NCBI RefSeq assembly: GCF_000024345.1 | Contig: NC_013729.1 | Location: forward strand, 7,068,001-7,132,000 | From: Kribbella flavida DSM 17836 | Lineage (GTDB): Bacteria > Actinomycetota > Actinomycetes > Propionibacteriales > Kribbellaceae | Direction: 5' to 3' | Length of the DNA: 64,000 bases | Shown: in pieces, positions 17,142 through 27,482 of the stretch | Layout: each line of letters starts with the position of its first letter | Position numbering within the stretch: the stretch's first letter is position 1 | Notes under the pieces: model-generated | Database searches by the model: none | The model's input: the letters and a program-made list of their open reading frames with translations, nothing else | Told to the model about the DNA's origin: nothing | Made by a program: the position numbers and the translations under genes

Positions 17142-17228
17142 GGTGGCCCGGGGGCCGCGGCAAGAGTGTAGCGGGAAGGGTGGGTGGATTCCGAATCGGA
17201 ATCCGGAGCGGCCCGGTGCGGAGGTGGA

Positions 17229-18017
17229 TCAGGGGGTCCAGACGCCGGATTGGGCGGCGGTGGTGGCGTAGGTGGAGAAGGGGACGGGTGAGCGGCCGGT
17301 GAGGCGGGTGACGGTGGTGGTGGGGACGGCGTCACCCAGGGAGAGTTGGTTGGTGAAGTAGGCGAGCATGGCGGGGTCGGCCTCGGGGGTGGACAGGTAG
17401 TCCTCCGGTGTCCCCCGGTAGTGGATGTCACGGTGGGTGACATCGGCGATGATCTCGACCGCTTCGCCGAAGGTGAGGGCGTCGGGGCCAGTCACTTCGT
17501 ACGTCTGGGCGTGGTGGCCGTCGCCGACGAGGGCCTCGACGGCGACGGCGGCGATGTCGGTGGCGTCGACGAAGGCCTGGCGCTGGTCGGCGAGAGGCAG
17601 GACCAGCTCGCCGGCGAGGATGGCGGGGCGGAAGAAGCCCTCGTCGAAGTTCTGGTTGAACCAGTGGGCGCGGACGACGGTCCAGGACGTCCCGGACTCC
17701 CGTACGACGCGTTCGGCGGCGACCAGGCGGTCGTCGCCGATCTCCTCGGGGTGCATGGTGGACAGCAGCACGAGGCGCTCGACGCCGGCCGCGACGGCCT
17801 GAGCGACGAACGCGGGCTCGACCGGTACGCCGTCCGGCGCCATCACGTACACCGCGGTGACGCCGTCGAGCGCGGGCGACCAGGTCTCCGGGCGGGCCCA
17901 GTCGAACACGGTCTCGCCCCGGCGGGAAGCAGCCCGTACGGCGACGCTGCGGTCCCGCAGCTGCTCGGTGACCCGACGGCCGGTGGAACCAGTGGAGCCG
18001 AGAACGAGAACAGTCAT
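17229..18017 (-). CDS. NmrA/SDR-type NAD(P)-binding protein
   Basis: A 262-residue atypical short-chain dehydrogenase of the NmrA/NAD(P)H-azoreductase group. The Rossmann motif is MTVLVLGSTGSTGRRV (GxxGxxG). LVLLSTMHPEE and WTVVRAHWFNQNF match the extended family, and FVDATDIAAVAVEAL is its usual late motif. The Ser-Tyr-Lys catalytic set of classical SDRs is absent, so it may be a redox sensor or a quinone/azo reductase. ATG 18017 (MTVLVLG) is preferred over the upstream ATG. It is a single gene. Confidence 0.85.
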   Translation of the reverse strand: MTVLVLGSTGSTGRRVTEQLRDRSVAVRAASRRGETVFDWARPETWSPALDGVTAVYVMAPDGVPVEPAFVAQAVAAGVERLVLLSTMHPEEIGDDRLVAAERVVRESGTSWTVVRAHWFNQNFDEGFFRPAILAGELVLPLADQRQAFVDATDIAAVAVEALVGDGHHAQTYEVTGPDALTFGEAVEIIADVTHRDIHYRGTPEDYLSTPEADPAMLAYFTNQLSLGDAVPTTTVTRLTGRSPVPFSTYATTAAQSGVWTP

Positions 18018-18192
18018 CGCGCCAGCACAGCACATCGCGCCGACAATCCCGGGAACCCCGCCCGCGCCGGCAGCGTCCGACCGCAGGAAAGACCAACCGC
18101 AATAGCGAATTCCACAAATGCATTGACGCCGGTCGCGACGGTAGGCGAAACTAATGCCCGACAGCTTGGACCACGACGATCAGGGAGACACC

Positions 18193-18336
18193 GTGTTCGG
18201 CAGGACGCAGAAAATTCAGCGGGCGGGAAGCGCACTGCGCTTCGGCGGCTCGTTGGCATGCCTGCGTCCGCTCACCGAAGACGGCTACGCGCTCAGCTCC
18301 GAGCGGCGTCTGAGCACCGGCGGCCCGCCTGCGTGA
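18193..18336 (+). CDS. Possible small basic protein upstream of the tRNA-like array
   Basis: GTG 18193, preceded by CAGGGAGA, opens a 47-codon frame (FGRTQKIQRAGSALRFGG then SLACLRPLTEDGYALSSERR). It is basic at first and has one cysteine. An in-frame ATG at 18154 is a weaker start. A strong terminator-like hairpin follows 18 bases after the stop, which supports a real short transcript. No family recognised. Confidence 0.4.
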   Translation: MFGRTQKIQRAGSALRFGGSLACLRPLTEDGYALSSERRLSTGGPPA

Positions 18337-18353
18337 TCTCCAGGATCATCCAG

Positions 18354-18398
18354 GAGCCGCCCGTCGGGAACGACCCGACCAGGGCGGCTCTTTCGTTT
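18354..18398 (+). terminator. Strong two-part intrinsic terminator
   Basis: Outer arms GAGCCGCCC and GGGCGGCTC (9 bp) enclose inner arms GTCGGG and CCCGAC (6 bp) with loop AACGA. TTTCGTTT follows. This is one of the strongest terminators in the window. It closes the short transcript to its left and insulates the tRNA-like array that begins 80 bases downstream. Confidence 0.8.
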
Positions 18399-18418
18399 GC
18401 GCCCATGCAGAACAACAT

Positions 18419-18440
18419 TTCACCGTTCACGAACGGTGAA
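18419..18440. promoter_or_regulatory. Perfect 22-base palindrome upstream of the tRNA-like array
   Basis: Arms TTCACCGTTC and GAACGGTGAA are separated by two bases. The element lies between the terminator at 18354-18398 and the first tRNA-like element at 18479. A half-site TTCACC recurs at 18457. A perfect palindrome here is a good candidate operator for whatever controls the array. Confidence 0.6.
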
Positions 18441-18448
18441 TCGCAGAA

Positions 18449-18477
18449 TTGACAACTTCACCTGCCGTAAAACAAAT
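18449..18477 (+). promoter_or_regulatory. Possible promoter of the tRNA-like array
   Basis: A consensus -35 box TTGACA at 18449-18454 is followed, 17 bases later, by ACAAAT at 18472-18477, a weak -10 match in a locally A/T-rich stretch. Transcription would then begin at or just inside the first tRNA-like element, so the exact -10 box is uncertain. The palindrome ending nine bases upstream could gate this promoter. Confidence 0.35.
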
Positions 18478-18478
18478 T

Positions 18479-18560
18479 CGAGCTGTGGGCCAGCGGCGTG
18501 GCCGCCTCGTTCAAGAATGGGACGAGGAGATCGGGAGTTCGAGTCTCCCCAGCTCGGCCA
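18479..18560 (+). tRNA. tRNA-like element 1 with enlarged anticodon arm (possible anticodon GAA) and encoded CCA
   Basis: The acceptor arms CGAGCTG and CAGCTCG pair perfectly and are followed by G-CCA. The D-arm is GGCC/GGCC. The T-arm is GGGAG-TTCGAGT-CTCCC, fully canonical. The anticodon arm is odd. With a normal 5-bp stem (CCTCG/CGAGG) the loop has 13 bases; alternatively an 8-bp stem (CCTCGTTC/GGACGAGG) carries the 7-base loop AAGAATG, which would put GAA at the anticodon position but without U33. Decoding function is therefore doubtful. It leads a cluster with an HNH gene and rtcB. Confidence 0.7.
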
Positions 18561-18600
18561 GGCGCCCGCAGGATGCTCAGCTACCGGCCGAGCGGGCGCC
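18561..18600 (+). ncRNA. Hairpin directly after tRNA-like element 1
   Basis: Nine-base arms GGCGCCCGC and GCGGGCGCC enclose a 22-base loop that itself contains GCTCAGCTACCGGCCGAGC, a D-arm-like stem-loop. It begins at the base after the encoded CCA of element 1. It may be a processing signal or a degraded tRNA half. Confidence 0.45.
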
Positions 18601-18608
18601 ACAAACCA

Positions 18609-18643
18609 CCTGCGCCGGACGTTCGCAACCCGTCCGGCGCAGG
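18609..18643 (+). ncRNA. 13-bp hairpin with a T-loop-like loop, between tRNA-like elements
   Basis: Perfect arms CCTGCGCCGGACG and CGTCCGGCGCAGG enclose the loop TTCGCAACC, which resembles a tRNA T-loop (TTCRANN). There is no U-run after it and it is followed six bases later by tRNA-Arg, so a simple terminator is less likely than a processed structural RNA or an attenuator. Confidence 0.5.
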
Positions 18644-18648
18644 ACCGA

Positions 18649-18722
18649 ACGCCCGTGGCTCAACCGGACAGAGCGCCTGCCTACGAAGCAGGAGGGTGCA
18701 GGTTCGAATCCTGCCGGGCGTG
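18649..18722 (+). tRNA. tRNA-Arg (anticodon ACG)
   Basis: A regular cloverleaf: acceptor ACGCCCG/CGGGCGT, D-stem GCTC/GAGC, anticodon stem CCTGC/GCAGG with loop CTACGAA (ACG), variable AGGGT, T-arm GCAGG-TTCGAAT-CCTGC, discriminator G, no encoded CCA. The first pair is A-U. It looks functional. It is the only fully ordinary member of the array by shape; whether it is the genome's only Arg(ACG) gene cannot be seen here. Confidence 0.88.
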
Positions 18723-18734
18723 CTGCACCACCGA

Positions 18735-18808
18735 GCGGCTCTGGCCCAACTGGTAGAGGCGTCTGGTTCAGGACCAGAAGGTTCGGGGTTCGAGTCCCTG
18801 GAGCCGCA
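18735..18808 (+). tRNA. tRNA-like element with anticodon CAG (Leu codon) but short variable loop
   Basis: Acceptor GCGGCTC/GAGCCGC, a D-arm GCC/GGC with loop containing CTGGTA, anticodon stem TCTGG/CCAGA with loop TTCAGGA (CAG), variable loop AGGTT, T-arm CGGGG-TTCGAGT-CCCTG, discriminator A and no complete CCA. Bacterial tRNA-Leu is a class II tRNA with a long variable arm. Here the variable loop is five bases, so charging with leucine is uncertain. It may be an atypical or decoy tRNA. Confidence 0.75.
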
Positions 18809-18867
18809 CCGGATCGGACGACCCGGCAACAGCCTGTCGGGCACACTGGATGAGAGGAGGAACCACC

Positions 18868-19314
18868 ATGAGCGGTGTCATCGTGCTCAACGCCTCGTAC
18901 GAGCAGCTCCATGTCGTGTCGATTCCCCATGCCATCCGGATGCTCGTCCGGGAGGTCGCGGTCGTCGAGGAAGCCGACGACGGCGCCAGCTTCGGCCCGT
19001 TCCCGCTGCCGCGGGTGCTGCGCCTGGTCCGGTACGTCGTGACCAAGTGGCGCTACGCCTCCGGCCGGTTGCAGTACACCCGGGCCGGTGTGCTGAAGCG
19101 GGACAAGTACACCTGCGCGTACTGCGGCAAGCCCGGCGCGACCACGATGGACCACGTGGTTCCACGGTCGCGCGGCGGCCGGGGCGAGTGGCTGAACGCC
19201 GTCGCCGCGCACGCACGCTGCAACGAGAAGAAGGGGTGCCGTACCCCCGAGGAAGCCGGGATGCCGCTGCTGTGGCAGCCCTGGGTACCTTCCCGTGCGG
19301 AGATAGCCCTCTGA
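18868..19314 (+). CDS. HNH endonuclease inside the tRNA-like array
   Basis: A 148-residue protein. Residues 1-75 form an N-terminal region (GVIVLNASYEQLHVVSIPHA) common in small actinobacterial HNH proteins. Residues 83-119 carry the HNH core: CAYC zinc pair (C83, C86), catalytic TMDHVVPRSRGG (H96), W108-L-N110 and HARCNEKKG (H115, C118, N119). It should be a metal-dependent nuclease. The ATG has GAGGAGG seven bases upstream. It lies between the CAG and CTG tRNA-like elements and upstream of rtcB on the same strand, so its target may be the array itself, DNA at it or RNA. The role is inference. Confidence 0.88.
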   Translation: MSGVIVLNASYEQLHVVSIPHAIRMLVREVAVVEEADDGASFGPFPLPRVLRLVRYVVTKWRYASGRLQYTRAGVLKRDKYTCAYCGKPGATTMDHVVPRSRGGRGEWLNAVAAHARCNEKKGCRTPEEAGMPLLWQPWVPSRAEIAL

Positions 19315-19345
19315 TCTCAGCCCTCTGGTGCCGCGGTCGGAGTGG

Positions 19346-19418
19346 TGCCAGGTGGGCGACGGTGACCCACCCTCGGTTCTGACCCGAGGTCCCGCAGGTT
19401 CGAGTCCTGCCCTGGCAG
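19346..19418 (+). tRNA. tRNA-like element with anticodon CTG (Gln codon) and a 6-bp anticodon stem
   Basis: Acceptor TGCCAGG/CCTGGCA, short D-stem GGG/CCC, anticodon stem CCTCGG/CCGAGG (six pairs) with loop TTCTGAC (CTG), a short variable loop, T-arm GCAGG-TTCGAGT-CCTGC, discriminator G and no CCA. The stem has one more pair than normal. It starts 31 bases after the HNH stop and ends 33 bases before rtcB, so it sits in the rtcB leader. Confidence 0.72.
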
Positions 19419-19451
19419 CTTGCAGACGACGAAGCGAACAGGAGTGGGGAG

Positions 19452-20645
19452 ATGAACGTTCAGTACCCGGTCCCGCTGAGTGGGGCGAAGAGCTCCACTC
19501 TGATGTGGGCCCAGGAGCACGAGGTCGGCGCCCAGGCTCTGCAGCAACTGCGCAACATCGCCGCGCTGCCGTGGGTGCACGGCGTCCGGGTGATGCCGGA
19601 CGTCCACCTCGGCAAGGGCGCGACGGTCGGCTCGGTGATTGCGATGAAGCAGGCGGTGTCGCCGGCCGCGGTCGGGGTCGACATCGGCTGCGGCATGGAG
19701 GGCGTGCTGACGTCGCTGACGGCGGCCGACCTGCCCGACGACCTGTCGAAGATCCGCAGCCGGATCGAGGCCGCCGTACCGGTCGGGTTCCGGGCGCACG
19801 AGTACCCGGTGAGTGTCCGCAAGCTGGGGCTCGACCGGGGCTGGGACACCTTCTGGGGGTCGTTCTCCAGCCTGCACGACGGGGTGCAGGACCGGGAGAA
19901 GAAGGCGCAGCAGCAGATGGGCTCGCTCGGTGGCGGCAACCACTTCATCGAGGTCTGCCTGGACGACGAGGACCGGGTCTGGCTGATGCTGCACTCCGGC
20001 AGCCGGAACATCGGCAAGGAGCTGGCCGAGCGGCACATGCGGATCGCGAAGTCGCTGCCGCACAACGCCGACCTGCCGGACCGCGACCTGGCCGTCTTCC
20101 TGGCGGGCACGCGCGAGATGGACGCCTACCGGCGTGACCTGACCTGGGCGCAGGAGTACGCGTCGCGCAACCGCGCGGTGATGCTCGCGCTGGTGATGCA
20201 GGCGGTCCGGGAGTCGTTCGAGCAGCCGGTCCGGTTCGAGAAGCCGATCTCGTGCCACCACAACTACGTGGCGGAGGAGACGATCGACGGGCTCGACCTG
20301 CTCGTCACCCGCAAGGGCGCGATCCGGGCCGGGCTCGGTGACCTGGGCCTGATCCCGGGGTCGATGGGGACCGGCTCGTACGTCGTGCGCGGGCTCGGCT
20401 CGGAGCGGTCGTTCTACTCGGCCTCGCACGGGGCAGGCCGGCGGATGAGCCGCAACGAGGCGAAGCGCCGGTACACGGTCGGCGACCTGATCGAGCAGAC
20501 GGCCGGGGTCGAGTCGCGCAAGGACGCCGGGGTGCTCGACGAGCTGCCGGCGGCGTACAAGGACATCGAGTCGGTGATCGCGGCGCAGTCCGACCTGGTC
20601 GAGGTCGTCGCGCATCTCAAGCAGGTCATCTGCGTCAAGGGCTGA
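19452..20645 (+). CDS. rtcB: RtcB family RNA-splicing ligase (GTP-dependent)
   Basis: A 397-residue RtcB ligase, which joins 2',3'-cyclic-phosphate (or 3'-phosphate) and 5'-OH RNA ends through a His-GMP intermediate. All active-site elements are visible: GVDIGCGMEG (D77, C80), SLGGGNHFIEV (N163, H164), LMLHSGSRNIG (H181), ISCHHNYVAEE (H269/H270), PGSMGTGSY and FYSASHGAGR with the guanylated H326. The start ATG has GGGGAG just upstream. No archease gene is adjacent. The neighbours are tRNA-like elements and an HNH nuclease, which suggests a role in repairing or processing cleaved tRNA. It looks fully functional. Confidence 0.96.
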   Translation: MNVQYPVPLSGAKSSTLMWAQEHEVGAQALQQLRNIAALPWVHGVRVMPDVHLGKGATVGSVIAMKQAVSPAAVGVDIGCGMEGVLTSLTAADLPDDLSKIRSRIEAAVPVGFRAHEYPVSVRKLGLDRGWDTFWGSFSSLHDGVQDREKKAQQQMGSLGGGNHFIEVCLDDEDRVWLMLHSGSRNIGKELAERHMRIAKSLPHNADLPDRDLAVFLAGTREMDAYRRDLTWAQEYASRNRAVMLALVMQAVRESFEQPVRFEKPISCHHNYVAEETIDGLDLLVTRKGAIRAGLGDLGLIPGSMGTGSYVVRGLGSERSFYSASHGAGRRMSRNEAKRRYTVGDLIEQTAGVESRKDAGVLDELPAAYKDIESVIAAQSDLVEVVAHLKQVICVKG

Positions 20646-20833
20646 GGTCAAGAGCTGAGGTGGGAGCGGACGTTTGCGTGGGCTGCCTCACGTGCGTCCT
20701 CTTCCATTTCACTAAGCGTACAAGCGAGCCGCCCGGCGGACGATGGTTATCCACAGCCTGCTGGGGTGGTCCTTCAGGACGCTACCAACCAGCAAGGCGA
20801 CACCACCAAAGCAACACGAGAGGAGGACCGGCC

Positions 20834-21034
20834 ATGGCCGACCTCAGAACAGCACGGAACAAGCGGGTTCCCGGCGGCAGGACCGGTGCTCCGGTCCGGC
20901 AGGGTCACGCGATGCGGCGCGTCCACCTCGCCTGCGGACACGTTCAGCGAGATCGGATCGCGCGGGCGGGCGACCACGTCTGGTGCGAGGCCGACTGCGC
21001 CGACTGGGTGCGCGTGGTCGCGGTCGACGAGTAG
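20834..21034 (+). CDS. Small Cys/His-rich protein downstream of rtcB
   Basis: A 66-residue basic protein. The N-terminal 25 residues are Arg-rich (RTARNKRVPGGRTGAPVRQ). The C-terminal part has HLACGHVQ and VWCEADCADWVRVV, giving a C-x-H...C-x3-C set that could bind one zinc ion. GGAGGA lies seven bases before the ATG. It may bind RNA, given the basic tail and its place after rtcB, but this is conjecture. The upstream gap 20646-20833 has one DnaA-box-like nonamer and otherwise nothing I can support. Confidence 0.6.
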   Translation: MADLRTARNKRVPGGRTGAPVRQGHAMRRVHLACGHVQRDRIARAGDHVWCEADCADWVRVVAVDE

Positions 21035-21041
21035 GGCGAAC

Positions 21042-21227
21042 CTCCACCACTCAGCAACCTTCGCCGAAAGCACCAGTCGGCGGCGCGCCCCGCGTGGGCC
21101 GACCGGCCGATGCGGGGTTGATGAGTGGTGGAGCAGCGCATCTTGCCGAGCGCGCCAGAGATTGGTGAGTGGTGGAGCGACGCACCTCGCCGAGACCGAA
21201 GCGCGCCGGGGTTGGCGAGTGGTGGAG
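21042..21227. repeat. Four copies of a GAGTGGTGGAG repeat, one inverted
   Basis: GAGTGGTGGAG occurs at 21123-21133, 21167-21177 and 21217-21227 on the plus strand, each preceded by GTTG or TTGG. An inverted copy (CTCCACCACTC, followed by AGCAAC) is at 21042-21052. The first two direct copies share a longer unit continuing CR.CGCAYCTYGCCGAG. Spacings are 44 and 50 bases. The third copy ends nine bases before the last tRNA-like element. It could be a recombination or binding site linked to the array. Confidence 0.6.
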
Positions 21228-21235
21228 CAACCCAG

Positions 21236-21304
21236 CTCCCTGGTGACGGATGCACGCCCGGCCCTCCGAAGGCCGGGTCCCTGGTTCGACTCCAGGCAGG
21301 GAGA
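21236..21304 (+). tRNA. tRNA-like element with anticodon CCG (Arg codon), 7-bp anticodon stem and reduced D-arm
   Basis: Acceptor CTCCCTG/CAGGGAG pairs perfectly. The anticodon arm is CCCGGCC/GGCCGGG (seven pairs) with loop CTCCGAA (CCG). The T-arm is CCTGG-TTCGACT-CCAGG, discriminator A, no CCA. Only about 14 bases lie where the D-arm should be, so a normal D-stem cannot form. It is unlikely to be a standard elongator tRNA and more likely a tRNA mimic or decayed tRNA. Confidence 0.6.
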
Positions 21305-21336
21305 CGGCGGGCTTGTCGGCTGCGAGACTGACCGGC

Positions 21337-21945
21337 ATGCTCGACAAGGACGCGATGGTGTGGTCGGCCCCCGAGGACCAGCGGGACGGTCGCCCGCTGG
21401 TGGTTCTGCTGCACGGGCGCTACGGGACCGAGCACGACATGACCCAGTTCTTCCCCGCGCTGCCGGCCGATGCCGTAGCGGTGTCGCTGCGCGGTCCGGT
21501 CCCCTGGGGTGATCGCTGGGCCTGGGCCCCGGAGTGGACCGCCGACGGTGCAGCCGCGCACCAGATCCGCGCGGTCGTCGACGAACTGCTTGCCTGGGTC
21601 ACCGGGCTGCGCGGCTTCGGTTCGATCTCGCTGGTCGGGTTCTCCCAAGGGGGAGCGACCTCGCTGCTCATGCTGCAGGCGGCGCCGCGACAGTTCGCTG
21701 CCGTTGTGCAGCTGTGCGGCTTCATGGCGCCCGAAATGGCGGGCCCCGACGACGAACTGCGCGCAGTTCGCCCTCCGGTTCTGAACATCCGCTGCGGACA
21801 GGACACTGCGATTCCGGCCGACCTCGCCGACTACACCTCGGCCTGGCTACGGGCCCGCACGACCCTGACCGAGCTGGCCTTCGAAGAGCTCGGTCACGCG
21901 ATCACGCCGGAGTTGATCGCCGCCACCGCCGACTACCTCCGCTGA
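21337..21945 (+). CDS. Phospholipase/carboxylesterase-type alpha/beta hydrolase
   Basis: A 202-residue serine hydrolase of the short carboxylesterase group. VVLLHGRYGTEHDM forms the oxyanion loop, ISLVGFSQGGAT the nucleophile elbow (Ser), CGQDTAIPADL brings the acidic residue and FEELGHAITPEL the histidine. The length fits the cytoplasmic YpfH/EstB-type enzymes that cleave small esters or lysophospholipids. ATG 21337 is chosen because the upstream frame overlaps the tRNA-like element. It converges with the sugar-acid operon. Confidence 0.87.
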   Translation: MLDKDAMVWSAPEDQRDGRPLVVLLHGRYGTEHDMTQFFPALPADAVAVSLRGPVPWGDRWAWAPEWTADGAAAHQIRAVVDELLAWVTGLRGFGSISLVGFSQGGATSLLMLQAAPRQFAAVVQLCGFMAPEMAGPDDELRAVRPPVLNIRCGQDTAIPADLADYTSAWLRARTTLTELAFEELGHAITPELIAATADYLR

Positions 21946-21959
21946 CCTGCCCAACGACG

Positions 21960-23332
<1,373 letters not shown>

Positions 23333-23336
<4 letters not shown>

Positions 23337-24199
23337 GCCTGGTCCTGCTCGGCCAGCAGGCGCAGGATCAGCTCGGCGCGGCGGACGCGTTCGCGGCCGA
23401 GCGCCTCGGCCGTCGCGGCCAGGTGGAGACCGACCGGGTAGATGTTCGGCGCGTTCCGCAGACCCATCTTCAGGTAGACCGGCGCCGCCACCCGCACCAC
23501 CTCCGGTACGTCGTAGAAGCGCACATGCCCGCCCTGGTCGTCCGGCACCTCGATGTACATGTCGATCGGCACCGAGGTCACCGACCGGATCTCGGCCAGC
23601 ACCGGCACCGGCAGGTCGGTCGACACGTTCAGGCTGGTCGCGCCCAGCCGCTCGTACAGCGCGGCAGTCGGTGCGTTGGGCAACGGCATCAGCACGGACG
23701 TCTTCAGCACCAGCTCGGCCGGCAGCTCGCCGGACTTCTTCAGGTCGCCGAGCAGTTCCAGCACGCCGAGGTCGCCGACCAGCAGGCTGCGCACCCCGAG
23801 CTCGACCGCCCGGTAGGCGTCACACAGCGAGGCGGCCACCATCTCGTTGCCCCGCGCAACCCCACCGACCGCGGCCGAGACCTTCGCCTGACCGCCGACG
23901 TCCCAGGAACCGCGCGGCCCGAGAAACAGGCAGACCTCGACGTCGTGCGCCGCGCCGAGCTCGACCATCTCCCGGATCTCGCTGTCGGTCAGCATCATCA
24001 CGCCGCTGCCCTGCGAGATCCGGTGCACGGTCACGCCGCGCGCGGACGCCTCGTCCAGCACCGCCCGCATCACCGCCGGGCCCTCGCAGCTCGGGATCTC
24101 CACCTTGTACGCCGAACCGTCGCCGAACCGGCCGGTCGCGTCTCCCCCGGCGGCGAATCCCCGCTCGGCCAGCAACGCGCGCGCTTCCTGCAGCCTCAT
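23333..24199 (-). CDS. U32-peptidase-like TIM-barrel protein in the sugar-acid operon
   Basis: A 288-residue protein. SAYKVEIPSCEGPAVMRAVL, VTVHRISQGSGVMMLTDSEI and VEVCLFLGPRGSWD are followed by LGVRSLLVGDLGVLELL and TSVPIDMYIEVPDDQGGH. The barrel-like layout resembles proteins annotated as U32 family peptidase in actinomycetes, yet lacks a recognisable protease motif. Its place between a LarA-like gene and a 2-hydroxyacid oxidase, with four-base overlaps on both sides, suggests an enzyme of the same pathway, perhaps an aldolase-like step. That function is inference. Confidence 0.6.
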
Positions 24200-25610
24200 A
24201 CCTCTCCCCAGGTTCCGAGCGAGCCCGACGCGTCGGTCAGGTCCCGCGCTGTCCCGCTGATTTCCAGGTCGAACCGGTCCCCTGCCTCCACCAGCAGCGC
24301 AGGCGACACCAGCAGCTCGTGCGGCGACAGGGTGTCCCGGATCCGGGCCAGCCGCAGCTCCGACCAGTCCCGCCGTCCACTCATCGCAGCCGCGGCCAGG
24401 ACGGCGGCCGCGTCGTTCTCCAGCACCATCGGCAGCCGCGACCGGCGTGCCCCGCCGGCGCCCGACGTCAACGCGTTCACGTAGCTGGCGCGCAGGTCGA
24501 TCTGCTCGAGGATCCGGGCCGGGATCACGTCGGCCAGGCCGAGGCCGGAGGCGTTGCCGTGCGACGCCTCCGACAGCCGGTGCACGGTGATCGCGGCGAT
24601 CGACGGCAGCTCGAACTCGGGGATGCCGTGCACCCAGCACCGGCCGATCACGTTGGTGTCCATCCCGGTGCCGGACTTGTCCTTGCCCATTTCGTCCACC
24701 ACGAGCACGTCCAGCTCGTCGAACGGCAGCCGGCCCATCAGGCTGCCGGCCCGTTGCAGCAGGGCGTTCTCGGCGGCGGCACCGATCCCGTCGGGTGGCA
24801 CGAACTCGACGGTCGCGGTCCGGTCGACGGCGTTCTCCAGGATCGCCAGGCCGCCGACGATCTTGCCCTCGGCAACGATGGTCCGGGCGGCCGCCTCGAT
24901 CGCGGCGCCGAGCGACGGGATGCCGCCGGCGTGCAGCGTCGCGGCGCCGCGGTGGTTGCCGAGGCCGATCGCCAGGATCTTGGCCAGCCCGCTCTCCACC
25001 GGTCCGTGGAAGTCGGTGTGCGGCTTGACCCGGTTGACCAGCAGGACGCCGTCCGCCGCGGCCGCGATCGCGTCGTGGTGCACCGGGGTGCCGTCGTCCA
25101 GCTTGCCGACGACAACGGTCTCCATCGTCGCCTCGATCGGGCAGCCGACCGACTCCGGCGTCACGCCGAGCCCGGCCAGCATCTCCCGCTGGCCGTCGGC
25201 GGTCGAGCCGCCGTGCGATCCCATCGCCGGTACGACGAACGGCTCGGCCCCGGCCTCGCGAAGCCAGTCCACGGCCGCCTTCACCACCGGCACCAGGTCC
25301 CGGATCCCGCGGCTCCCCGCGGTCACGGCGATTCTGGCACCCGGCTGGATCATCGCGGACGACGCGCCCAGCGCGGCGCGCGCCGCGCCGTACGGGTCGC
25401 TCTCGGCCGGAAGGTCAGGCATCAACCGGCGAACCGGCGTGACCTGAGGCAAGGTGCCCGCAGGCCGCAGCCCACGGACAGCCTCGAACGGGCCCCAGCC
25501 GGCGGGCGCCGAACTCGCGCCCGCGGCGACGGAGCCCGGCGTCGACGAGACGGCAGGTCGCGAGGCTCCGGCGTCCCCGCCTTCCCCCGCGCCCCGCTCT
25601 TCGCCGGTCA

Positions 25611-25611
<1 letters not shown>
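24196..25611 (-). CDS. LarA-like protein (DUF2088, nickel-dependent lactate racemase family)
   Basis: A 471-residue protein with a disordered, Gly/Ala/Pro-rich start of about 55 residues. The LarA N-domain follows: ARIAVTAGSRGIRDLVPVVK and VPAMGSHGGSTADGQREML (the HxG...H-type region), then GVLLVNRVKPHTDFHGPVES and ILAIGLGNHRGAATLHAGG. LarA enzymes use a pincer nickel cofactor to racemise or epimerise 2-hydroxy acids. No larB/larC/larE maturation genes are nearby, so either they are elsewhere or this is a different member of the family. It shares one base of overlap with the dehydratase upstream. Confidence 0.75.

Positions 25612-27478
<1,867 letters not shown>

Positions 27479-27482
<4 letters not shown>

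Noticed and set aside
17144..17443. Pro-rich minus-strand frame next to tRNA-Thr
   Set aside because: It is out of frame within the 3' end of the NmrA-type gene and has low-complexity composition.
20747..20755. Perfect DnaA-box nonamer TTATCCACA
   Set aside because: Only one copy is seen in a short gap between rtcB and a small gene. There is no cluster, no dnaA/dnaN and no AT-rich unwinding stretch, so it is not an origin.
21042..21227. Spaced repeats that might be taken for a CRISPR array
   Set aside because: The spacing varies (44 and 50 bases), one copy is inverted, the intervening sequence is partly shared and no cas genes are present.
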